Notes: generated by a model from the letters alone, not told the origin. Positions 1 through 7,579 are shown, counted from the stretch's first letter. The stretch: 7,579 nt of DNA from a bacterium CG2_30_54_10 (GCA_001872985.1 MNYA01000401.1:1-7579), one strand, 5' to 3'. Translations and numbers: made by a program.

Positions 1-1
1 C

Positions 2-70
2 TACGGTCCCTACTTTTGGGACGACGATGGCCTTTCAGGACCCGGAAACACTATCAGCATTGATGTTTGG
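2..70 (+). other. C-terminal tail of a preceding Ig-like module
   Basis: Residues 1-23 contain an acidic 'DDDG' followed by 'GPGN', a short beta strand (ISIDV) and 'WPP'. This matches the end of the later units, where a 'D..GN' turn is followed by a strand and then 'D-N-x-P-P'. It shows that the array already exists upstream of the window, so residue 24 is not the first module. Confidence 0.6.
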
Positions 71-3000
71 CCTCCCACATCCCTCCTCGGAATAGTTCTG
101 GATCCGACTGCTGCTACCGGCATTGGCGGTGTCTACAAGAATGGAGATCATCTCAAGTTCACGATAACCTTTACCGATGCCGACGCCATAGCCTTGCCGC
201 CCCGCGTCGACGTCTTTGCCGATCTGACCACTCTCGACCTCGGCAACCATGTTCGCCTGACATCCTCCGGAGGCGGGGTATTCCCATACGATCAGCAAAT
301 TCCAACCAACCGTGAACTCAACGGTGCCGCCTTTTCGATTCTGGCGATCGACGATGCCGGAAACCGCAAAACCCCCGCATCCGCTATCAGTTACGACACT
401 CGGATTCCCGAGTTCCAATCCTGCACCGCAACCAATCTTAGCGGAACCTCTTACGTAAAGGCGGGCGATCAGATCAAGATCACCGCGGTCATCAAAAACT
501 TCGACAACGAAACGCTCGAGGCTTCCCATTCGGTTCTGATCCCCGGCAGCCCGGCCGCGATGACCAAGGTCTCGACCTCCGGAACCACCGCTACTTTCGA
601 ATATACCTTTCAGGTTGCCTCCGGATCGAACATTGACAGCAGCTTCGTCCGCTTCGACGTCCGAGCAGTCGACGACGCAGGAAATGAATTTACCCGATCG
701 ACCAACGCTCTTGCTTTCGATACCATTCCTCCCGGCTTCCAGAGTGCAAACGTCTTTATCATCGAGAAAAGCGGCGTGATAGACGTCACCACCGCCATAA
801 TCGGGGACACCCTGCACTTCTACGGAAATCTGGACCCCCCCCTCGATCCGGGAGTGGGGGACACCGTCATGATCGACCTCTCCGCCATCGGCGGTGTCAG
901 CAATCAGATCATGACCTTCGGCCCGGCATCGACGGACTTCGAACTGTACTACGATGTCCATCAATACACATCGGAGAACAACGTCCCCCGGGCATTCATC
1001 GTAACGGCCACCGACAAAGCCAACAACAAGGTATACCGTTATACTCTCCCGGTCATCTACGTTGACAACCTGCCTCCATCGATCAGCGGAGGGCAGTTGC
1101 AGAAGGTGACCGCGGGCGGCGGCGTGGCCAAACTCGACGACACAATCGGAATTCAGGCGAACGTGACGAACCCTGACGGCGGGTCCATCTGGACCGATCT
1201 GGGTCAGGTCGGCGGAGCTGCAAGCAGCACGCTCACGCCCTACGGGGGTTCGACCTATCGGATCGAACACATCATCACCCAGCCCACATCGGGATACACG
1301 GCGATCGATACATCCAAGCTCTATCGCATCTATGCCACCGATGATGCCGGAAACCTCGTTTACACTGACACCAACACCCTCGGAATCGACAACGAGCCTC
1401 CGGTGATTCTGATCGCAACCTATACGGTCACTCCCAACTTCTCATCGGGCCACCCCTGGGTTAAGGTCAACGATACAGTCAAATTCCTCGTAAGTCTGGC
1501 AAGTTCTTCCGCCAATCCCCACGACGGGGAAACGGTCACGATGAACCTTTCCGGAATCGGTGGAACTACAAACCAGTCATTGACCTATGACGGTGTCGGA
1601 ACCTTCACATTCCAGATGTTGGTTGCCGCCGGCTCACTCAACAATGACACCTACTTAACCGCCGTGGCCAGGGACAACGCCGGGAACACTGATACAGAGC
1701 CGGTTCTTGTCCATATCGACAACGTCGCTCCAACCCCCGGGCCGATGACCGTCAACTTCCTGACCGACATGGCGAAGGCCGGTGCGGTTAACCTCGGAGA
1801 TCGTCTTGAATTCATCATTCCCGTGGCCGATCCTGACTTCGGAACATGTACTCTCGACCTGTCCCTGGTGGGCAGCTCCAGTTCCTCGATATTGAATTAT
1901 GATTCGGTCCTTTCCAGGTATTACCTGGTCTACGATACCGCAACCGCGACCGTAGAAAACGCAGGCTATGTGTTCCGCGCCGTAGTGACCGACAAGGCCG
2001 GGAACTCCATGAATTCACTCTCAGGCAGCTTCGAGGTCGACTGCGTGCCTCCGATCGTTAATTACGCATCCATGACCCTCATCAACCTCCTCGGAAGCTC
2101 GACCGTGGCGAATGTCGGCGACAAAATCACTATCACCGCAAAGGTGGACCGGGTCAGAATGGACGGCGGAACACCGGTTGTCAATCTCACCACGATCGGC
2201 GGAAACGGCGCTCAGATCCTATACGACGACGGCGCCCACGATGACGGCGGAGCGACCGACGGAATCTTCGGTTTCACCCAGGTCGTGAAAACGGGAACTT
2301 CCGACGGACTTCCGGTCGCATTCATAGTCGAACTTACCGACAACGCCGGAAACCGCGTCGCGGCGACGACCGAGGCGGTCTACGTCGATAATCAGCCTCT
2401 GATCATCACCTCTTTCGTTGCCGCGCAAACATTCGATAACAACGGAAACACCGTCGTCGACCTTGATGGCTATTACACCACATACCCGATCGTCGCCACC
2501 GATGTCACCCGAATGACGGTCAACATCACGGGAAATACAACCGATTTTGGAAGCCTCACCATCGACCTGCTCCCCCTCGGAATCAACGATTCCGCCCGGA
2601 TCATGCCCGTCACTACAGTCCCTGGCGGCTGGACGTCGGTCGCTTCCTACTCTCCCTTCGCCGGAACGACGAACCGGGAAAACATCACCTTCAGGGTTAC
2701 CCTTACCGATGTCAACGGGAACACCACCATTGCCACAAGCGCCCAGAGCTTGCTTGTGGACAATCAGCCTCCCACTCTCCAGGTCTACCCGATCTCTTTC
2801 GTCGTCGACCAGGGCCGCCTTAACGAAGCCAATGAAATGGATGTGATCCGCCTCAAGGTAAGGCTTCAGAACCATGACGGCATTCTTCCCCAACTCGATC
2901 TTACGAATCTCTACTTCGACAATGGCCTTCCACCACCGTCTCCGATCCTTTTCCCTCCCGGCGGGCCCAACGAATATTCCTATGACTGGACAGTCCCCCC

Positions 3001-6000
3001 GGGTCTCGGAACCCTGGCTTCACTCACGATCCTCGCCTACGACCAGTCCGGAAACATGGTGGTCGGATACACGAATGTCATCCGCTTCCTTTCCAAGAAA
3101 CCCAGCATAATGGGCTTCCCCGACACGCGGTGCGACCTCGCCTCCGACGTCGTCCCGCTCAACCTTCCAAACCGGATCGCCAACCCGGGCGACCAGGTCA
3201 AGATCACCTGCGTCCTGAACTCGGCCTACAACGCCACGAATAACCCCCCGGCCACCGTCCTCGCCGATGTCCGAAGCATCGTAAACTCCAGCAACGATGA
3301 CGAGTTTAGCCAGTACAACGACGGAAACTTCTCGACCTTCTGGAGTCTGCTGACTTACCAATCCCCCATCGCAAGCGGCGGCCCCTTCGTCTATTCCCGG
3401 GTATACACCGTTCAGAAAAGCAACACCGATACGACCCTGGCCAGCTTCTCGGTGAAAGTCGTCCATCCGGACACCACCGCGATAACCATGGCCAGTTCGA
3501 CGATCCAGTGCGACCCCGCCAACCCCTTCGGAATCGATTCTCAGGTTCCTTACATTTCCCAGGGGGGCTTCCATTTATTCAACGATCACGGAGATAACGT
3601 TTCCTCGGGGGCAATGAACATCGGTGACACCATGCGCGTCTGGGCTACGATCAAAGACTTCCCGGATCCGGGTTCGGCCTCAGTGATCCTCGAATATCCC
3701 ACCGCCCCTTACGCTGGATTCTACAAGGCGCGTCTCGAACAGATCCCCGACACCGAGGACTGGCAGGCGTTCTTCGACATCGCCACAGGCGGCGTCAGCG
3801 AATGGCCGATCCTCGACGAACTCACACCAAGAGTCGAGATCATGGTTTCTGACGATGCCGACAACATGGGGCCGGTCTTCGTCCTTCCTCCAGGAACCTT
3901 CACCATCGACACCGATCCTCCGATCATCAAAAGCGCTCAGTTGCTGGTTTCCAACCCCCAGAATCTCGAAAACTGGCTTGCGAACATCGGAGACGGCTTC
4001 CCTTCAAGCCGCGGAGACCAGAAGGACAATGACAGCATCATCGCCTCCGTGACGGTCGCAACCATTTCCGATCTCATTCTCCCAAAAAAAGGTAGGGCAT
4101 GGGTGGATTTCTCAACTCTCCAAGGCTCCACCACCTGGGCTCTCTCCACTCTTTTCGCGCCCCGAACGCTGTATTCGAACCCCTTCGCTCTGGCGACCCA
4201 GACGTTCGAGTTTGCCACAAGAACCTTCAACATCTACGTCCGCGACCAGTCCGGAAACCGGGCGGTCGTCCCGGTCGAAATCGCGGTCGATACGACGAGG
4301 CCTTACCTTCAAACCGTAACTTATGACGGATCGCTGCTGGGAATGCGCTTCTCCGAAATACTGAAACTGTTCCCGGTCAAAAGCCTTGATACGACCCGAA
4401 TCCGAATCGGAACCACGCAGGATCTGCGCGATCCGCTGCTTGTCTCCCGCGCCACCCAGCTAACCGCCCTTGATGGAATAATCACGACCGATGATTCAAG
4501 GGACATCCAGATTCAGATGTCGCCCGGCACCAAGGCCATCATCGCGGATTGGGGCTCGGCCCCGCTCTACATCGGAATGGGCTTTTGGACAAATGATGGG
4601 GAAGCCCCCTTGGGGAGCTCCCAGTCAATCGGCCTCGATTTGAGCGGGAACTGGCTGCGGCCCCTGCCCTGGTTCCTTGCATCGACTCCGATCACAATCA
4701 CCAACCCGTATACTACCAGACCGATTCTGATCAACGGTTATTATCGTGCCGACAACCCGACCGACGAGAATTTCTTCTTCATCGACTTCGACAAGGACAT
4801 GGATCCTCTGACCATCACCACTGACACATTGAAAGCCCTCGCAATCTGGAGAAGCCGCGGAAACCCGGACGACACCTATGCCAACCGGTACAGGTTTTAT
4901 AACGACGTCGCTTCGGACACCCCTTCGATGGGAACCTTCTCGAAACGCATCCAGATCCAGCTTTCGCGGGCGGCAAAAGACTGGATAGCCATCAGCTACG
5001 GCCGCACCGCCAGCGCCATGGCTCTACAGGTCGATGACAAAACCCCGCCGCTCATTCGCGATTTCAGCGGAAATCGGGTTGTCCCCATTCCGTATTTCCA
5101 GGCTACGGCCGCGACGTTGATCCCGTTGACAAGCGGCTTCTCGATCCAGGGAACCCACCTTGACCTTGGCGGCCCCAAGCCGATTTTGACACTGGATTTC
5201 CAAGGGCTCCCGAACGAACGACGCGCTCGATTGTATACCGATCCGTATAAAGCATTGAAAGATCGTATCGAGTTGAGCCGCGATCTTCCGGTCGATCTTT
5301 CAAGAGTCTATCTGTATCAGAACGCGGAGGGAACCTCAGGCTTTTTTCCTCTCAACAGCGCCATGGTCGATTTCGCGGAGTTCAAGGTATTGAACGCTGA
5401 TTACGCATCGCTCTCCGTTCACATTCCATTGCAGCAGGCGGCCCTCAATATCCTCCTGAGCTGGGGAACAACCAAGTTCTACATCGCCTGCGAAGCCGGC
5501 GCATTCAAGGATCTGTGGGGCAATGACACCCTCCGAAAACCCGTTCAAGGAACCGTCGCTGAGGTGATCACCGACCTGAAGCTTCCGCCGGCATTCGGCG
5601 CGGCAAAGATCTTGACATTGGCAATGGGACCCCTCATCGACCCGCTCAATCATCCTTCGCTCCCCGGGAAACACCTGCTCAAGGGCTTCAATTCGGGATT
5701 GTTTACCTACGAGGTCACGTTCGATACAGCCACGATTTCAGGAAATGTCTACCTTCCGATCGATCGCAGCTTGGAGCCCACTCTCGAATTCTTCACTCAG
5801 GCAACCCCAAATGAGAGCATTGATGTTCCGGCAAGTTTCACGGGTTGGTTCGATCACAAAATGGGCGGGATCACCCGCACAGGCGCCCGGTTCGTCAACA
5901 GAAACGATTTCAGCGCGGATTCCTTGAAACAAAGAGTTCCGACCTTCGTCCGCGTGAAAAATTTCCGCCACATCTTCTGGGATCAGAGCGTCCCGCCTCC

Positions 6001-7579
6001 AGACGATGAAGCCTCACTGACCTACAACCTCGTCGATAAAAATGAATCCGCGATGGGATTCTTGAACGCCTCACTCACCGCCTGTCTCGATAACCAACGA
6101 CCGCATGTCGCCACTATCACCCCGACCGGAATCATTCCAATCACGCCTGTGTCCGAGATCTTCCTGGTGACATTCGACGAACCGATGGACCAAACCGCCG
6201 GTGTCTATCCGACCCTTGCCCTCTTGCAGGGTTCAAGCGTCATCATGGGGTTCACCTTCGTCAGTTGGGTTGATGCTTACACGGCCAAATTCCGAAACAA
6301 TGTTCCGTTCAACGAGACCACCACCCAAGGAATAGCCCAATACCAGATCACCGCCGGTCGGGACGAGGCCACCAACCCGCACGACCAGGAGATCCTGGGC
6401 CAGGTTGATATCCGGTCCAAGGGCCCGGTAATCAACTCTATCAACATCCTCACGGTTCAGAGAACGGTCGAACCATCGACAATCCTTACCAATCAGCCGT
6501 TCAGCCCGTTCGTTCCGCCCTTCTTCGCGACTATCAGCGTCTCGCTCACTGGAGGCGGAACTGCCGTCCCGTCCGAAGTGCGGTTTTACGACGGAGCAAT
6601 CGAAGTCGGCTCGCTCCCGATGGCACTTGGAACCTCAGGCGAATACGTTGCTTCCTGGGACGGGCAGCTTGCCCTTCGACCGCCTCCGCCCTTTGCGGCG
6701 ATCACTACCGCCTACGAACTCCAGATTTACGATTCTCAGGGAAACGAAGGGTCCAGGCGCGGAAGCGTGGTCTATGACGGAGTTCCGCCTTCGGTTCAAT
6801 ACTGGACGATCGGCAACATCTCGACCTACAACGGAAAAGCCTACTTCAGTCCTGCGGTGAAGGGATTCGCCAAGATCGACATTTTCGGTCCCTCGGCCGG
6901 GGAAACCCTGCGGCTTGCTTTGGCCAACACCACCGCTCCCCTGGCCACGGCCGCTTACTACCTGTCTCCGCTGTCCGGTTCCGGTTACACAATCAGTTGG
7001 GACGGCAAAAAGCCCGCTCCGGATAACGCGATGATGCCCGACGATGAGTATGCGATGTGGGTCGTTGATGCCGCCGGAAATGTGGGAATCCCTGCATTCG
7101 GCGGGAATGCATCAATGTCGATCGTCGTGGATTCCAAGAAACCCCAGGACATCGCCATTCAAACGATCGCCCTCGGAGTTCCGGTCAGTCGCTTCAATCC
7201 GAATGTTGCCTCGCTGACGATCCAGGTTGCCACAACCGACACGAGCTTGGGTTCCGGAACGGCCCTGGCGCGGATCATGTCCGGAGCTTCGGTCATCCGG
7301 GATGTTCCCCTCTTCGGGGCGCTTCCGGCCTTGGCGGGAACCTGGGACGGGAAAGACTCCAAGGGAATCCTGGTTCCTGACGGCTCCTACCGCATCTACG
7401 TGATCGACCTCGCCGAGAACCAGTCCGACGCCTACAAGGACATCGATGTGGTCACTTCGATCTTCAAGTTGTCCGCAGTTACTCAACTCGACCGCACCTC
7501 GGTTCGCGTGACCTTCACCCACCCGCTGAACGTCTCCTCGGGCGAAGCCCCCGGAAACTACTCGCTCACCAGCTCTCTC
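2..7579 (+). CDS. Giant multi-domain Ig-like surface/secreted protein, internal fragment (both ends missing)
   Basis: The frame stays open for 2526 codons, with no stop and no start within the window, so this is the interior of a much larger gene. Residue numbers in these notes count from the codon at position 2. The translation is a chain of beta-rich modules: twelve Ig-like units (residues 24-1432), a Big_5-like zone (1433-2142), three FlgD-type Ig units (2143-2486) and the start of another Big_5-like unit. It is rich in Asp, Asn, Gly, Thr, Ser and Pro, and has about eight Cys in all. I see no hydrophobic segment long enough to cross a membrane and no catalytic motif. Such architectures are usually exported and act as stalks, adhesins or S-layer-like rods. 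The signal peptide and anchor would lie outside the window. Codon choice looks even throughout, so I see no recently inserted section. The reading frame and the Ig-like class are near certain; the specific role is unknown. Confidence 0.95.
71..2392 (+). repeat. Seven tandem Ig-like units, canonical part of the array (D1-D7)
   Basis: Unit starts fall at 71, 404, 725, 1070, 1394, 1724 and 2045, giving lengths of 107-116 residues. Each unit opens just after a junction such as YDTRIP, FDTIPP, VDNLPP, IDNEPP, IDNVAP or VDCVPP. About 20-30 residues later comes a strand such as KNGDHLKF, KAGDQIKI, IIGDTLHF, VNDTVKF, NLGDRLEF or NVGDKITI. Mid-unit, D3-D7 share a pattern like 'DLS.IGG..NQ.LTYDG'. Near the end each has an Asp-rich turn: DDAGN at 350, 671 and 1340; DKANN at 1013; DNAGN at 1673 and 2339; DKAGN at 1991. 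The units are alike in protein but not in DNA, which indicates old duplications. This class of fold normally serves as a spacer or binding module in bacterial surface proteins. The unit boundaries are good to within a few residues. Confidence 0.85.
2222..2275 (+). other. Asp/Gly-rich acidic loop in unit D7
   Basis: Residues 741-758 read Y-D-D-G-A-H-D-D-G-G-A-T-D-G-I-F-G-F. This resembles the 'DDG.HGD..AGDG.Y' loop seen between strands of many bacterial Ig-like extracellular proteins. Six Asp in about 13 residues could bind Ca2+. It lies directly after the mid-unit 'IGGNGAQILYDDG' stretch. Metal binding is inferred, not shown. Confidence 0.55.
2393..2764 (+). other. Ig-like unit D8, divergent, 124 residues
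   Basis: Residues 798-921 run from the VDNQPL junction to the next VDNQPP junction. The closing turn is DVNGN at 2708. The usual 'VGD.I.I' strand is absent. In its place is 'DNNGNTVVDLDG' (2435-2470), followed by a Tyr/Thr-rich stretch and 'MTVNITGNTTDFG'. The mid-unit IGG pattern is replaced by LLPLGINDSA. It is the same fold class by position and ends, but from a diverged subfamily. Confidence 0.65.
2435..2470 (+). other. EF-hand/dockerin-like Asp/Asn loop, incomplete
   Basis: The stretch D-N-N-G-N-T-V-V-D-L-D-G has acidic or Asn residues at loop positions 1, 3, 5, 9 and 11 and a hydrophobic residue at 8. That partly follows a D-x-N-x-N-x-x-V-D calcium loop. The acidic residue expected at position 12 is Gly, and no paired second loop is visible, so this is a possible Ca2+ site rather than a real EF-hand or dockerin. 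Confidence 0.3.
2765..3097 (+). other. Ig-like unit D9, 111 residues
   Basis: Residues 922-1032 start at QPPTLQV. The strand at the usual 'VGD' place is EANEMDVIRLKV. The Pro-rich loop GLPPPSP / LFPPGGP lies at about 2924-2970, and the closing turn DQSGN is at 3041-3055. Unusually, the exit junction is LSKKPS instead of D-N-x-P-P, so the acidic junction residues are lost here. Confidence 0.65.
3098..3541 (+). other. Ig-like unit D10, extended and degenerate, 148 residues
   Basis: Residues 1033-1180. The opening strand is typical (IANPGDQVKIT, around 3179-3208), but no D.AGN turn is found and the unit is about 35 residues longer than its neighbours. An acidic patch SSNDDEFSQYNDGNFS lies mid-unit, equivalent in place to the D7 acidic loop. 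It carries three of the protein's roughly eight cysteines, with codons at 3131, 3209 and 3509 (residues 1044, 1070 and 1170). The exit 'IDSQVPY' looks like a worn VDNQPP junction. Confidence 0.55.
3542..3913 (+). other. Ig-like unit D11, 124 residues
   Basis: Residues 1181-1304. After a His/Asp-rich opening (FNDHGDN) comes the typical strand AMNIGDTMRVWA. The closing turn is DDADN at 3851-3865, a variant of DDAGN, and the exit is FTIDTDPP. The middle (EYPTAPYAGFYKARLEQIPDTEDWQ, given here only as a landmark) has more aromatic and charged residues than D1-D7. Confidence 0.6.
3914..4297 (+). other. Ig-like unit D12, last of the D.AGN series, 128 residues
   Basis: Residues 1305-1432. It opens with DPPIIKSAQL and closes with DQSGN (4244-4258) and AVDTTRP. 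The early part has a charged loop (SSRGDQKDNDS) before the SIIASVTV strand. The 16-base DNA stretch covering DQSGN (4243-4258) is identical to that of D9 (3040-3055). At this length and with a shared motif, this can be common codon choice rather than recent copying. Confidence 0.6.
4084..4090 (+). other. A7 run inside the coding frame
   Basis: Seven A in a row lie at codons CCA-AAA-AAA-GGT (Pro-Lys-Lys-Gly). It is the longest single-base run I noticed, in an otherwise GC-rich gene. The phase A-AAA-AAA fits a -1 slippery heptamer. The -1 frame meets TAG at 4093-4095, so a slip would end the protein at once. No evidence of actual slippage can be seen. Confidence 0.4.
4298..4717 (+). other. Big_5-like module B1, 140 residues
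   Basis: Residues 1433-1572. A strand like 'LLGMRFSEILKLFPVKSLD' at the front matches the Big_5 idea of 'V.V.FSE.(M/V)D...(V/L)'. The later strand DIQIQMS and the ending LDLSGN recur in B2 and B3 (RIQIQLS ... DFSGN; SLSVHIP ... DLWGN). Big_5 (a bacterial Ig-like family) is common in large exported proteins. The assignment to the named family is tentative; the relation among B1-B3 is clearer. Confidence 0.5.
4718..5134 (+). other. Big_5-like module B2, 139 residues
   Basis: Residues 1573-1711. 'FFIDFDKDMDPLTI' (from 4775) is a good match to the Big_5 signature F-x-x-x-M-D-x-x-(T/S)-(I/V). It continues with an aromatic/Arg-rich stretch (RSRGNPDDTYANRYRFYND), the strand RIQIQLSRAAKDWIAI and the terminal DFSGN at about 5060. 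It sits in tandem with B1 and B3 at about 140-residue spacing. Confidence 0.6.
5135..5581 (+). other. Big_5-like module B3, 149 residues
   Basis: Residues 1712-1860. It begins near GFSIQGTHLDLGG and PKPILTLDFQGLP. A charged insertion (NERRARLYTDPYKALKDRIE) replaces the usual acidic 'F..DMD' loop. The second half follows B1 and B2 closely: SLSVHIPLQQAALNILLSWG, FYIACEAGAFKDLWGN (the last turn at 5507-5524). One Cys is encoded at 5489. Confidence 0.5.
5582..6094 (+). other. Unrecognised module, about 171 residues, Ig-like ending
   Basis: Residues 1861-2031. I do not recognise a family here. It begins LPPAFGAAKI after B3, holds many aromatic and basic residues (for example GWFDHKMGG, KNFRHIFWDQS), has a PPP stretch at 5993-6001 and ends with YNLVDKNESAMG ... 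CLDNQRP. That ending resembles the D-series close (D-K-A-G-N then D-N-x-P-P) in worn form, so the module may be an enlarged Ig-like unit with an insertion in the middle. A distinct binding domain within the array is the main alternative. Confidence 0.4.
6095..6427 (+). other. Big_5-like module B4, 111 residues
   Basis: Residues 2032-2142. After QRPHVATITPTG comes 'IFLVTFDEPMDQ' (6158-6193), the clearest Big_5 signature in the window. The strand TAKFRNNVPF and the ending AGRDEATNPHD follow, where 'D.ATNP.D' holds the place of the D..GN turn. It is shorter than B1-B3 and closer to the usual Big_5 length of about 100-110 residues. Confidence 0.7.
6428..6781 (+). other. FlgD-type Ig-like unit F1, 118 residues
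   Basis: Residues 2143-2260. The 'GEYVASWDGQ' strand (W codon at 6656), a short Pro-rich loop, then 'AYELQIYDSQGNEG' (turn at 6731-6745) follow the pattern 'W-D-G ... Y.(L/V).(V/I).D..GN' of the FlgD Ig-like family. The family takes its name from the flagellar hook-cap protein but is widespread as a C-terminal module in exported proteins. No flagellar role is implied. The loop contains four consecutive Pro (6680-6691). Confidence 0.65.
6782..7138 (+). other. FlgD-type Ig-like unit F2, 119 residues
   Basis: Residues 2261-2379. It begins VPPSVQYW after a YDG junction. 'YTISWDGKK' (W codon at 6998), then 'PDDEYAMWVVDAAGN' (turn at 7067-7081) match the FlgD-type signature closely. The unit leads through a strand and 'VVDSKKP' into F3. 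Confidence 0.75.
7139..7459 (+). other. FlgD-type Ig-like unit F3, 107 residues
   Basis: Residues 2380-2486. 'GTWDGKDSKGILVPDGSYRI' (W codon at 7343) followed by 'YVIDLAENQ' is the most typical FlgD Ig-like signature of the three: W-D-G-K-D-x-x-G-x-x-V-P-D-G-x-Y. The final turn is DLAEN instead of D.AGN. Confidence 0.8.
7460..7579 (+). other. Start of another Big_5-like module, cut by window end
   Basis: Residues 2487-2526. 'TSVRVTFTHPLNVSSGEAPGNYSL' (shown in part: VRVTFTHPLN, then GNYSL) fits the Big_5/SwmB-like opening 'V.V.F..PL.......NY.L'. The frame is still open at the last base, so the protein goes on past the window. Confidence 0.5.

Noticed and set aside
35..1270. A 411-codon open frame on the minus strand, with similar ones at 2219-2893, 3020-3574, 5336-5674 and 7112-7522
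   Set aside because: All sit in the same antisense phase, where each codon is the exact reverse complement of a sense codon. Stops there arise only opposite sense TTA, CTA or TCA, which are rare in this gene (CTA at 2219-2221 closes one of them). The translations are Gly/Val/Arg/Asp-rich with no recognisable domain, as expected of shadows.
3040..4258. Exact 16-base match between 3040-3055 and 4243-4258 as a possible DNA repeat or recombination site
   Set aside because: It encodes the same five-residue DQSGN turn with favoured codons, and the flanking DNA does not match, so shared protein motif and codon bias explain it.
2547..4326. Short plus-strand open frames (2547-2846, 2874-3110, 3855-4052, 4099-4326)
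   Set aside because: They lie wholly inside the main frame, are Ser/Pro/Arg-rich out-of-frame readings and show no ribosome-binding context or domain.
6428..7459. FlgD signature read as a flagellar hook-assembly gene
   Set aside because: Only the Ig-like fold signature is present, in three copies within a giant chain. The FlgD N-terminal cap region is absent, and this Ig family is common in non-flagellar exported proteins.
1..7579. Search for RNA genes, CRISPR arrays, insertion sequences, inverted repeats, promoters and terminators
   Set aside because: The coding frame is continuous with even codon character. I saw no regularly spaced direct repeats, no tRNA-like arms and no hairpin followed by a T run.

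Overview
The window is one uninterrupted protein-coding frame. Codons start at position 2 on the + strand and run to the last base: 2526 codons with no in-frame stop and neither end of the gene present. The visible part alone would be roughly 270 kDa. I see no second gene, RNA gene, mobile element, CRISPR array, promoter or terminator. The other open frames are short, or are antisense shadows of this frame.

The protein is a string of beta-sandwich modules of about 105-170 residues. Four zones follow one another. (1) Positions 2-70 are the tail of an earlier module. (2) Positions 71-4297 hold twelve immunoglobulin-like units. Most have a 'V..GD.(I/V/L).(I/F)' strand near the start, a 'D.AGN' turn near the end and a 'D-N-x-P-P' junction to the next unit. 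(3) Positions 4298-6427 hold longer units that resemble bacterial Big_5-type Ig domains ('F..DMDP', 'FDEPMD'), with one poorly recognisable module among them (5582-6094). (4) Positions 6428-7459 hold three units carrying the 'WDG...DG.Y...V.D..GN' signature of FlgD-type Ig domains. Another Big_5-like unit begins at about 7460 and is cut by the window edge.

The composition suggests a secreted or surface-anchored rod, stalk or adhesin. It is rich in Asp, Asn, Gly, Thr, Ser and Pro, has only about eight cysteines in 2526 residues, and shows no enzyme motif and no membrane segment. The recurring Asp/Asn clusters at module junctions make calcium-stiffened linkers plausible, but this is inference.

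The source is bacterial in style, moderately GC-rich, with codons favouring C or G in the third position. Mixed giant Ig/Big_5/FlgD proteins occur in several little-cultivated bacterial phyla. I cannot assign a lineage from this window.
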